Source of the DNA: Clostridia bacterium
GTDB lineage: Bacteria > Bacillota > Clostridia > Oscillospirales > SIG627
Direction of reading: 5' to 3'
NCBI GenBank assembly: GCA_017453605.1
Contig: JAFTEP010000266.1
Location: forward strand, 1-23,356
Length of the DNA: 23,356 bases
A program made the position numbers and the translations under genes. Of the stretch, positions 15,356-23,212 are shown in pieces (within the stretch, counting starts at the first letter, position 1; each line of letters opens with the position of its first letter). The notes beneath the pieces were generated by a model. The model worked only from the letters and a program-made list of their open reading frames with translations, ran no database searches and was not told where the DNA came from.

Positions 15356-15428
15356 CAGGAAAAATCAAGAAAAAAGATCGTTTTTATTGCGCCTTTGTTC
15401 AAAAAAATCCTTTTTTTCTTATTAACTG

Positions 15429-15457
15429 TTGACACGGGGCGTCAGTGCGGGTAAAAT
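15429..15457 (+). promoter_or_regulatory. Strong promoter of operon D
   Basis: Perfect TTGACA (15429-15434), 17-base spacer, TAAAAT (15452-15457). The best promoter in the window, 31 bases before the ATG at 15489. The 259-base divergent gap 15230-15488 holds this, the opposing promoter and the shared motif; A/T runs dominate the rest. Confidence 0.8.
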
Positions 15458-15488
15458 GAGAGCAACGGATCAACGGAGGTTATAAAAT

Positions 15489-17162
15489 ATGGATATCAGT
15501 ATTGTTTCCCCGGATCACTCTGATCAGGCGGCGCTTTTGAGGGAAGCGATCTTGTCGCGCATCCTCTGCGGTTTTTCAGACGGCGGGATGAAGATCGCTC
15601 TTGATATCGATCCGTCGCTTCCCGCGGAGGGCTTCAGGATAGATAAGGACGGCGACGGATGGCTGATCACCGGAGCCGACGGCAGAGGGCTTTATTACGG
15701 CGTCGGGAAATTCCTCCACTCGGCGGACTGGACTTCTGACGGTTTTTCCCCGAAGGAGACCGGCGGCGTCCTTTCGCCCGCCTGTTCTTTCAGGGCGATA
15801 TATTTTGCCGTGCATTTTTACAACTGGTATCAGAACGCGCCCGACGAAGAGCTTGAAAAATACCTCTCCGAACTGATGCTCTGGGGCTGCAACACCGCTT
15901 TCGCGATCCTGCCCGTGATAAACTGCTCGGACCCGGATGACGAACTTTTCATACGCTCCGCCGAAAAGGTCAGAAGGCTTTATTCTCTGGCGAAAAAACT
16001 CGGGATGGACACCGGGATCATCCTCGGGATAAATCAGGGCTCGAAGAACGCCCCGGACGATCTTTTGGCCGATCCGTCGTTCGATCCGTACGGCAGGCGC
16101 GGGACGGCGGGCAAGAACGTCTGCCTTTCAAAGCCCGGCGGACTCGATTATATGGAGTCGGTCTGGAGGGCCGAACTCGAACGGTTTACGGATATCGGGA
16201 TCGACAGCGTCATCACCTGGCCCTACGACGAGGGCGGCTGCGGCTGTGAGAACTGCCGTCCCTGGGGCGCGAACGGTTATCTGAAAGGGATAAAAAGGCT
16301 CAAAGAAGTTATCGGCGAGTATTATCCCTCCTGCCGCCTGATCATTTCCACCTGGCTTTTAGACACTCCAGAAAACGAGGGCGAATACGAGGGGCTGTAT
16401 AAAAAACTCAAAGCCGAGCCGGATTTTGCCGATATGCTCATGACAGACGCGCACGACGCTTTCCCGGCGTTCCCGCTCGAAAACGTGCCTCCCGTCCCTA
16501 TGGTGAACTTTCCCGAGATCTCGATGTGGAAGCTCTTCCCCTGGGGAGGCTTCGGCGCGAACCCGATGCCGGAAAGGTTCGACGGCTTCTGGAAGAGCTC
16601 CAAGCGCATCCTCTCGGGCGGTATGCCCTACTCCGAGGGGATATATGAGGATATCTCGAAGGTACAGTGCTTCGGGTACTACTGGGATCCCGACAGAGAC
16701 TGGCGCGACACGCTGAGGGAATACTTTTCGTACGAATTGTGCGCCGATGCCGCCGAGGACGCGATCGAGCTCTGCCGCTGCATAGAAAGAAACCACGTCG
16801 CCGTCGGCGAGGAGAGGGAGCCCGATCCCGGGGACGCAAAAAAAGCCGGGGAGCTTTCAAGAAAGATCGACGCCGTCTTGCCCGAGAGAGCGAAGACCTC
16901 TTGGCGGTGGAGGATTTTGTATATAAGAGGGATCCTCGACGAAAAGCGCTACGGGTACTATTTTTCCCACAAGTGCTCCGGGAAGGACGATCTGTGGCTT
17001 TTGAGGCATTTCTCGGGCTCGTATCTTGCGAGGGATCCCGAGGCTCAGAGCCTCTTCGAAGAGCTTTTTGAGATCTATCACTGCGTAAAGTTCAACGGCG
17101 AGAACCGCTGGACCCTGCCGCCGATAAAGGGCAGGATCGCGATGAAGAGCTTCGTCGGCTGA
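15489..17162 (+). CDS. GH20/DUF4838-like putative glycoside hydrolase, paralogue 1
   Basis: The 557-residue protein has an N-terminal alpha/beta module (1-80, with G-R-G-L-Y-Y-G-V-G-K at 65-74, as in the GH20b/GH67 N-domain) and a TIM barrel from about 100 (F-R-A-I-Y-F). Strand 4 carries W-P-Y-D-E-G-G-C-G-C-E-N-C (244-256): Asp247-Glu248 matches the Asp-Glu pair of GH20 catalysis, followed by C-x-C-x2-C (251, 253, 256). A second conserved block, P-E-I-S-M-W-K-L-F-P-W-G-G-F-G (342-356), is shared with the next gene. No signal peptide. GGAGG is upstream of the ATG. I do not know a characterised member; substrate unknown. First gene of operon D, 15 bases before its paralogue. Confidence 0.8.
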   Translation: MDISIVSPDHSDQAALLREAILSRILCGFSDGGMKIALDIDPSLPAEGFRIDKDGDGWLITGADGRGLYYGVGKFLHSADWTSDGFSPKETGGVLSPACSFRAIYFAVHFYNWYQNAPDEELEKYLSELMLWGCNTAFAILPVINCSDPDDELFIRSAEKVRRLYSLAKKLGMDTGIILGINQGSKNAPDDLLADPSFDPYGRRGTAGKNVCLSKPGGLDYMESVWRAELERFTDIGIDSVITWPYDEGGCGCENCRPWGANGYLKGIKRLKEVIGEYYPSCRLIISTWLLDTPENEGEYEGLYKKLKAEPDFADMLMTDAHDAFPAFPLENVPPVPMVNFPEISMWKLFPWGGFGANPMPERFDGFWKSSKRILSGGMPYSEGIYEDISKVQCFGYYWDPDRDWRDTLREYFSYELCADAAEDAIELCRCIERNHVAVGEEREPDPGDAKKAGELSRKIDAVLPERAKTSWRWRILYIRGILDEKRYGYYFSHKCSGKDDLWLLRHFSGSYLARDPEAQSLFEELFEIYHCVKFNGENRWTLPPIKGRIAMKSFVG

Positions 17163-17177
17163 AAAGGAGGCGCCAAG

Positions 17178-18833
17178 ATGAAACTGAAAATAAATTACGG
17201 CTCACACGCCCTGCAGGCGGCGCTTCTGGAGCGCTCGGTGAGAGAGCGCATCGATCTCGGCGAAGGCGAGACGCTTTCGGTGACGCTGAAGACCGATCCC
17301 GGCATGAAGCCGGAATCCTACCGCGTCGACGCGGTCCCCGACGGCTTTGAAGTCACGGGGGCGGACGATCTCGGGCTGAGCTTCGGCATCGGGAAGCTCC
17401 TCCATTACGCGGTATGGACGGAAAACTCCTTCGCTCCGAAGGCGACCCGCGGCGCCGTCGAGCCCGCAGGCGCGTTCAGGGCGATCTATTTTTCGATCCA
17501 CTTCTACAACTGGTATCAGAACGCTCCCGAAGAGGAGCTGAAAAAATACATGGAGGACCTTTTGCTCTGGGGCTACAACACGATCGTCCTCATCATCCCC
17601 GTCGTCAACAGCTTCAGTATAGGCGACGAGATCTTCGCGCGAAACGCCGACAAGGCTAAAAGCGTCTGCGTTCTCGCCAAAAAGCTCGGGATGAAGACCG
17701 GCATCATCGTCGGTCCGAACCAGGGCACGAAGGACTCCCCGCACGAATTCGACGCCGATCTCTCTTACGATCCGCTCTCGAAGCGCGGTCACGCCGGCAG
17801 GAACCTCTGCATCAATAAGCCGGGCGCGGCCGAATTCATGAAAAGGATATACCGCGCCGAGCTCGAGACCTTCTCGGGGGTCGGGCTCGACTACATCCTC
17901 ACCTGGCCTTACGACGAGGGTGGCTGCGGCTGCGAAAAGTGCCGTCCCTGGGGCGCGAGAGGGTATCTGGACGCGGCGAAGATGATAAGAGAGTGCGCCC
18001 TGCCGCTGTTCCCGGACGCGAAATACATAATTTCCACCTGGTTTTTCGACACGCCGGACACCGGCGAATACGAGGGGCTTTATGAGCGGCTGAAGGGCGA
18101 TATGAGCTGGGTGGACGCCATAATGGTCGACGATCCCTTCGGACCGACGCCGGAATACGTTCTGACCCACGATCCCGTCAAGCCGATAGTGAACGTCCCG
18201 GAGATCTCGATGTGGAAGCTCTTCCCCTGGGGCGGCTTCGGCTCGAATCCGATGCCGGAAAGGTTCGATGAGTTCCACCGGATCGGCAAAAAGGTAGTCA
18301 GCGGCGGTATGCCCTATTCCGAGGGCATCTACGAGGACGTCTCGAAGATCCAGTGGGTCGGGTATTACTGGGATCCCGAATCCGACCCCAAAGAGATTTT
18401 GAGAGAATATATGGCATACGAGACCGCGCCGGAAGTCGCCGACGAGGGGCTGGAGCTTCTCGCCTGCCTCGAAAGAAACCACGTCCTGACGGGGAATCAG
18501 ATCTCTCCCGATCCCGAGGATTCAAGACGCGCGGGCGAACTCGCGAGGATCATCGACGGGGCGATCCCCGAGAAGAGAAAGAAATCCTGGCGCTGGAGAG
18601 TCATCTATATCCGCGCCCTGCTCGACGAGAAGCGCCACGCGTACTACTTCTCACATTCGAACGGGACCACGGACGATCTGTGGCTTTTGAGATACTATTC
18701 GGGAGTCTTTCTCGCCCGCGACGCGGAGGCGCAGAAGCTGCTCACGGAACTCACGGAACTCTATCACAGCTCTCTCCCCAACGGCGAGAACCAGTGGACG
18801 CTCCCGCCCGTCGGCGGCACGACAATACCGTAA
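17178..18833 (+). CDS. GH20/DUF4838-like putative glycoside hydrolase, paralogue 2
   Basis: The 551-residue product aligns with the preceding protein over its whole length, clearly more than half identical by eye. Shared blocks include F-R-A-I-Y-F (100-105), H-F-Y-N-W-Y-Q-N-A-P (108-117), W-P-Y-D-E-G-G-C-G-C-E-K-C (243-255; Asp246, Glu247, Cys250, 252, 255) and the P-E-I-S-M-W-K-L-F-P-W block. All presumed catalytic residues are kept in both copies, so both are probably active, perhaps on different linkages. AAAGGAGG lies about nine bases before the ATG. The pair arose by tandem duplication. The cytoplasmic location and unknown substrate are as for paralogue 1. Confidence 0.82.
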   Translation: MKLKINYGSHALQAALLERSVRERIDLGEGETLSVTLKTDPGMKPESYRVDAVPDGFEVTGADDLGLSFGIGKLLHYAVWTENSFAPKATRGAVEPAGAFRAIYFSIHFYNWYQNAPEEELKKYMEDLLLWGYNTIVLIIPVVNSFSIGDEIFARNADKAKSVCVLAKKLGMKTGIIVGPNQGTKDSPHEFDADLSYDPLSKRGHAGRNLCINKPGAAEFMKRIYRAELETFSGVGLDYILTWPYDEGGCGCEKCRPWGARGYLDAAKMIRECALPLFPDAKYIISTWFFDTPDTGEYEGLYERLKGDMSWVDAIMVDDPFGPTPEYVLTHDPVKPIVNVPEISMWKLFPWGGFGSNPMPERFDEFHRIGKKVVSGGMPYSEGIYEDVSKIQWVGYYWDPESDPKEILREYMAYETAPEVADEGLELLACLERNHVLTGNQISPDPEDSRRAGELARIIDGAIPEKRKKSWRWRVIYIRALLDEKRHAYYFSHSNGTTDDLWLLRYYSGVFLARDAEAQKLLTELTELYHSSLPNGENQWTLPPVGGTTIP

Positions 18834-18863
18834 ATCTATCACGCATCGAAGGAGAACGATATC

Positions 18864-20714
18864 ATGAGACCATTGAACGCAGTAAACGGGAGCCTTTCCG
18901 AAAGGATCGCCGAGCCGGAGCTTATGAACCCGTCGGAGGGTATGCCGAGAAAAGAATATCCGCGCCCCCAGTTCAAAAGAAAGAGCTATTACTGTCTGAA
19001 CGGCGAATGGGACTTCGCCTTCGACTTTTCGGACAGCGGGGCCGAGCGCGGCATGATGACCGGAAAAGGGGAGTATCCCCTGAAGATAACCGTTCCGTTC
19101 TGCCCGGAGAGCCGTCTTTCGGGCATAGGATACACGGACTTTATTCCCGCGGTCTGGTACAGAAGGACTCTGAAAGTCGATGAATTCCCGGACGAACGCG
19201 CGATTCTGCGCTTCGGCGCGGTGGATCATTCCTGCCGGGTCTGGGTCAACGGCGTGCTCTGCGGCGCTCACAGAGGCGGATACACGGCGTTCGGGATAGA
19301 TATTACCGACGCTCTGCGTAAAGGTGACAACGTCATAACGGTCTCGGCGCGGGACGACGTGAGATCGCACCGTCAGCCGGCCGGGAAACAGAGCCTTGAA
19401 TACAGCTCCCATGACTGCAGCTATACCCGGACGACGGGCATCTGGCAGACGGTGTGGCTGGAATGGGTGCCGGCAGCCCATCTGAAGCGCGCCGCCGTCA
19501 CTCCTCACTCATCCGACGGCGTGATCGAGGCGAGGGTGTTTGCCGAACGCGCCTCGGGATACCTTCTCAGAGCCACCGCGTTTTACGGCGACAGAGCCGT
19601 CGGACGCGCCGCGGCGGCCTTCCGCGGCGAAACCGCGTCGATCAGTCTGAAGCTCGACGAGATCCGCTTGTGGCAGCCGGGAGCGCCGGAGCTTTACGAT
19701 GTGGTCTGGGAGCTTATCGACCCACGGAGCATGAAGACCGTCGATTCGGTGACGTCTTACGCCGCTCTCAGAGACGTTGCGCTGACTTCAAGAGCCCTGA
19801 CGGTGAACGGGAAGCCCGTTTTCATGAGGCTGATTCTCGATCAGGGCTTCAACCCCGAGGGCATATATACGGCGCCGGACGACGGGTTTTTGAAAAACGA
19901 TATAGAGCTCGCGATGAAGCTCGGCTTCAACGGGGCGAGGTTCCACGCGAGGGTCTTCGAGGACCGCTCCCTGTACTGGGCGGACAGGCTCGGATATCTC
20001 GTCTGGGGCGAATACGCCTTTTTCGATATGGAGCTGACTCCGGATTTCATGGCGGACGCGCTCCCCGAATGGCAGGAATTCATGGAGCAGTATTGGAGCC
20101 ATCCCTGCGTGATAGGCTGGATCTGCTTCAACGAGACCTATTTCGCTCATGATCTCGACGACCGGGTCGTCAGGAACTTTTACCGTCTTTCAAAGGCTCT
20201 GGATCCCTTCCGCCCGGTGATTGACGCGAGCGGCGGGATCCACTATGAAACGGATATGTTCGACGTTCACGAGTACACTCAGGACCCGGTTAAACTCGAA
20301 AACTATCTTCTCCCGATGAAGGAGGACGAAAAGGCGTTCCACGCTCCGAGCTCGCGCTACCGCGGCAAAGCGCCGCTCCGCAAGGAGACCTATTGCGGTC
20401 AGCCCTACTGGATCAGCGAATGCGGCGGGGCGTTCTGGAATCCCGGAGGACATGAAAAAGGCTGGGGCTACGGCGTGCCGGAGAACGAAAACGAGTTCGC
20501 CGAACGCTACGAGAGCCTGACCGGCGTCATGCGGGAGCATCCGAGGGTGTGCGGCTTCTGCTACACTCAGCTCACCGACGTCGAGCAGGAGCAGAACGGG
20601 CTTTACGCCTACGACCGCGCCCCGAAGTTTTCGTCCTCGGTCTACGAGCGTATCCGCGCCGCCAATCTCGCCGCCGCCGAGATAGAAAAAACCGGCACGA
20701 ACGGGGAAAAATGA
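18864..20714 (+). CDS. GH2-family glycoside hydrolase (beta-galactosidase/glucuronidase type)
   Basis: The 616-residue protein has the GH2 order: a jelly-roll sugar-binding domain (about 35-200, with L-N-G-E-W-D-F at 45-51 and V-W-V-N-G at 126-130), an Ig-like domain (about 205-305) and a TIM barrel (about 310-616). The acid/base is Glu424 in C-F-N-E and the nucleophile Glu519 in W-I-S-E-C-G-G. It is short for a beta-galactosidase and close in length to beta-glucuronidases and small GH2 enzymes, so the sugar cannot be named. There is no signal peptide; GAAGGAG lies about ten bases before the ATG. It follows the paralogue pair by 30 bases and probably works on the same oligosaccharide. Confidence 0.9.
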   Translation: MRPLNAVNGSLSERIAEPELMNPSEGMPRKEYPRPQFKRKSYYCLNGEWDFAFDFSDSGAERGMMTGKGEYPLKITVPFCPESRLSGIGYTDFIPAVWYRRTLKVDEFPDERAILRFGAVDHSCRVWVNGVLCGAHRGGYTAFGIDITDALRKGDNVITVSARDDVRSHRQPAGKQSLEYSSHDCSYTRTTGIWQTVWLEWVPAAHLKRAAVTPHSSDGVIEARVFAERASGYLLRATAFYGDRAVGRAAAAFRGETASISLKLDEIRLWQPGAPELYDVVWELIDPRSMKTVDSVTSYAALRDVALTSRALTVNGKPVFMRLILDQGFNPEGIYTAPDDGFLKNDIELAMKLGFNGARFHARVFEDRSLYWADRLGYLVWGEYAFFDMELTPDFMADALPEWQEFMEQYWSHPCVIGWICFNETYFAHDLDDRVVRNFYRLSKALDPFRPVIDASGGIHYETDMFDVHEYTQDPVKLENYLLPMKEDEKAFHAPSSRYRGKAPLRKETYCGQPYWISECGGAFWNPGGHEKGWGYGVPENENEFAERYESLTGVMREHPRVCGFCYTQLTDVEQEQNGLYAYDRAPKFSSSVYERIRAANLAAAEIEKTGTNGEK

Positions 20715-20748
20715 CGCGGATCAGACCGCATAAAAAAGGGGGATAAAC

Positions 20749-22326
20749 ATGGCTTTTGTCAGAAAACTCGAAAAAGAAGAAGCGCTTAGAGCGATGCCTC
20801 TGCCGGAGGGAGAGGGGATCTCAGACAGCGGTCTGATCGCGATGGGATGCAGTTTTTTCAGACAGTTCAGACAGCTCGCTCCCGGCGCTTTCGGCGAATA
20901 CGCCGAAAAGATCTCGCAGCTCGGCTGGAAGGCGCATATCGTCCACGCCGAGCCCCTGCACGAGGTCGTCTTCTCTTCGGTTTATTATAAGGACGATCTC
21001 TCGCTGAGCGTCTGCTTCTATCTGGGGAACAGGGAGAAGAACGCCAATCTCATGTGCGTCACCGTTTCCCCGATCGACGAAAACTTCTTCGCGGATCCCG
21101 AGGCGGCGTTCGCGGGGCTTCCTGCCCTCGGCGCGGAGGCGGTCGATTTCGGAGACGGTCATTACGTCAAGACCGTGAAAAACGTCGGCAGGGATCTCTA
21201 CACCGCCTATCTTGCCGCGCTTGGAAGATCCGGCTTTGAAAAGGCGGCTGAAAACTCGATAGATTCGAGCGTTTTCAACGCGCTCTTTGTCAAGGGCGAA
21301 AAGAGCGTCAGCGTGACATACGCCTCCGGCCGCCGCAGTCTCTACGTCTGCGCGGCAAACGGCGATCCTCTTTCCCCGCATCTCAAAAAATGTGACAGCG
21401 GCGCTATCCCCGGCGAGAAGACCTCGCTCCATATGCTCGAAATGTGGTGGTTCGGCAACAGCTTCGTCGTAAAGCTGAAAAACGGTCGTTTTCTTCTGAG
21501 CGACGGCGGGATGGACTGCGAGACTCCGTATCTTGTCGACTATCTCGAAAGTCTCTGCGCTCCCGGCGAAAAGCCCGCGGTGGAGGGCTGGTTCATCTCT
21601 CACGGGCACCCGGATCACAACGGGGTGCTGATCGAGCTCTCGAAGAGGCCGGATCTCGCGTCTCGGCTTACGGTCGACGGGATCTATTTCAGCCAGCCTT
21701 CCGTCGAGGTGATGACTCTCGACAACGGCTGCGAGGGCGAGATGGCGCTCGCGAGAAGGGCGTCCGAAACGCTCGTCGGCTCCGACGGCAAGCCCACGCC
21801 GTTTTACCGTCCGCACACGGGCGAGAGATACTATTTCTCGGACGTCACCGTCGACGTCATTATGAGCCAGGAACAGCTCCCTTATGAAGAGTATTCCGGC
21901 GATCTCAACGACAGCTCGACCTGGCTGATGCTGACTTCCGAGGGACAGAAGACACTTCTCGGCGGCGACGGCGACAAGGGCGGGATGGCCTTCATCACCG
22001 ACAACTACAGCAGGGAATATATGACCGTCGACGTGATGAGTCTCCTGCACCACGGACACAACGTGCGCAATCCCTTCACCGACTTCATGACCGTGAAGAC
22101 CGTTCTCTGCACGACCTTTGGAGACGGTCCGGAATACCGCAGGGACAGGATCGACTATCTCAAATCGAAGATCGAAGAGTATCTGCCCTGGCGAAACGGC
22201 ACCGTCGTGATAAACTTCCCGTACAAGGTCGGAGAATACGAGACGAGACCTCACTTCGACTGGTCAAAGCACAACCCGGGGCAAAAGCGCCCGGCGCTGC
22301 CGAACGCGGGGGAGAAAAGGGAATAA
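20749..22326 (+). CDS. Large MBL-fold hydrolase with repeated N-terminal module
   Basis: The 525-residue protein has a C-terminal metallo-beta-lactamase fold: S-D-G-G-M-D (251-256), H-G-H-P-D-H (285-290), L-L-G-G-D-G-D (403-409) and L-H-H-G-H (433-437). The layout recalls ComEC/Rec2-like MBL domains. The N-terminal about 225 residues hold two units that look alike: one near 49-108 and one near 151-210, each with a Y-x3-L/I-x2-L/S-G-W/F start and a later hydrophobic strand ending in L-x-V-C/T. I know of no function for that part. No signal peptide. Start: AAAAAGGGGGAT precedes the ATG. A hydrolase of a phosphodiester, ester or lactone is likely; which one is unknown. Confidence 0.8.
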   Translation: MAFVRKLEKEEALRAMPLPEGEGISDSGLIAMGCSFFRQFRQLAPGAFGEYAEKISQLGWKAHIVHAEPLHEVVFSSVYYKDDLSLSVCFYLGNREKNANLMCVTVSPIDENFFADPEAAFAGLPALGAEAVDFGDGHYVKTVKNVGRDLYTAYLAALGRSGFEKAAENSIDSSVFNALFVKGEKSVSVTYASGRRSLYVCAANGDPLSPHLKKCDSGAIPGEKTSLHMLEMWWFGNSFVVKLKNGRFLLSDGGMDCETPYLVDYLESLCAPGEKPAVEGWFISHGHPDHNGVLIELSKRPDLASRLTVDGIYFSQPSVEVMTLDNGCEGEMALARRASETLVGSDGKPTPFYRPHTGERYYFSDVTVDVIMSQEQLPYEEYSGDLNDSSTWLMLTSEGQKTLLGGDGDKGGMAFITDNYSREYMTVDVMSLLHHGHNVRNPFTDFMTVKTVLCTTFGDGPEYRRDRIDYLKSKIEEYLPWRNGTVVINFPYKVGEYETRPHFDWSKHNPGQKRPALPNAGEKRE

Positions 22327-22344
22327 CGCCAAAGCGCGCATGAT

Positions 22345-22373
22345 TTGCCATTTCGGGCATTGTAACAATAAAG
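22345..22373 (+). promoter_or_regulatory. Weak possible internal promoter
   Basis: TTGCCA (22345-22350) with ATAAAG (22368-22373) at 17 bases. The -10 is poor, so this is marginal. It would give the next gene separate expression. Confidence 0.2.
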
Positions 22374-22388
22374 AACGGAGGATTTACC

Positions 22389-23120
22389 ATGAAACTCAAA
22401 GTGATGACCTACAATATCCAGCACTGCCTTGATTACCGGACGGAAAAGACCGACAAGCCCGCGATAGACTACGACGTGTTCGCCGCCGCCCTGAAGGAGC
22501 TCGGCGCGGACGCTGTCGGGCTGAACGAAGTCAGGAACGCGGGCACGGCCTCCGGCTACGACGCGCAGGCTCAGATCCTCGCCGAAAAGGCGGGCTATCC
22601 GTTTTATTATTTCGCGGAGGCGATCCGCTTCAAGGCCGAGAACCCATACGGAAACGCCGTGCTCTCAAAGCTCCCGGTGATAAGCGCCGAGACCTTCAAG
22701 ATCCCCGATCCCGAGCCGAGGGGATATAAGGGCTACTATGAGACGCGCTGCGTCGCGAAGGTGAAGCTCGACGTCGGGATGTGCGAGCCTCTGACGATCC
22801 TTTCCGTGCATTTCGGTCTCAACCCCGACGAGCACGAGAACGCCGCGAAGACCGCGGAAAAGCTTATTGAGGACCGCAAGTGCGTCCTTATGGGCGACTT
22901 CAACGTCGTCCCCGAAAACCCGGTGCTGAACGGCATAAAAGAGAGGATGGTCGACACCGCCGATTTCTTCAAGGAACCGCTTCTGAGCTTCCCCTCCGAC
23001 AATCCCGGAAGAAAGATCGACTATCTGTTCGTCAGCCCCGACGTGAAGGTGCTTTGCGCCGACATCCCCGCGCTGACTTACTCCGATCACCGCCCGTATT
23101 TTGCCGAGATAGAGATTTGA
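22389..23120 (+). CDS. Endonuclease/exonuclease/phosphatase-family metal-dependent hydrolase
   Basis: The 243-residue protein has all the EEP-fold motifs: T-Y-N-I-Q-H (7-12, Asn9), L-N-E-V (45-48, Glu47), Y-G-N-A-V-L-S-K (87-94), H-F-G-L (141-144), M-G-D-F-N-V (168-173, Asp170 and Asn172), K-I-D-Y-L-F (209-214) and S-D-H-R-P (232-236, with Asp233/His234). The family hydrolyses phosphodiesters in nucleic acids, lipids or inositol phosphates using Mg2+. There is no signal peptide or DNA-binding extension, and its placement in a sugar operon argues for a small phosphorylated substrate. ACGGAGGA is upstream of the ATG, and the gap from the previous gene is 62 bases. Confidence 0.92.
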   Translation: MKLKVMTYNIQHCLDYRTEKTDKPAIDYDVFAAALKELGADAVGLNEVRNAGTASGYDAQAQILAEKAGYPFYYFAEAIRFKAENPYGNAVLSKLPVISAETFKIPDPEPRGYKGYYETRCVAKVKLDVGMCEPLTILSVHFGLNPDEHENAAKTAEKLIEDRKCVLMGDFNVVPENPVLNGIKERMVDTADFFKEPLLSFPSDNPGRKIDYLFVSPDVKVLCADIPALTYSDHRPYFAEIEI

Positions 23121-23123
23121 TTT

Positions 23124-23162
23124 CCGTTTGTGAGGCTTTGCAGAGCAAAGCCTCACAAACGG
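23124..23162 (+). terminator. Perfect 18-bp hairpin after the EEP gene
   Basis: Bases 23124-23141 pair perfectly with 23145-23162 around an AGA loop (core GAGGCTTTGC / GCAAAGCCTC). No T-run follows (TCTCTCGCGC). Position between two plus-strand genes suggests a terminator or an RNA-processing site that adjusts expression of the rhamnosidase-like gene. Confidence 0.55.
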
Positions 23163-23212
23163 TCTCTCGCGCGTCCGTGCCGAAGAAGCGAAAGAAAGGA
23201 TAAAAGAAAAAA

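Noticed and set aside
17202..18482. Minus-strand open frame (426 codons) opposite paralogue 2
   Set aside because: Shadow of codon bias; the plus strand aligns end to end with its neighbour.
20821..22254. Long minus-strand open frame (477 codons) opposite the large MBL gene
   Set aside because: No ribosome binding site or recognisable motif; the plus strand encodes a clear MBL protein.
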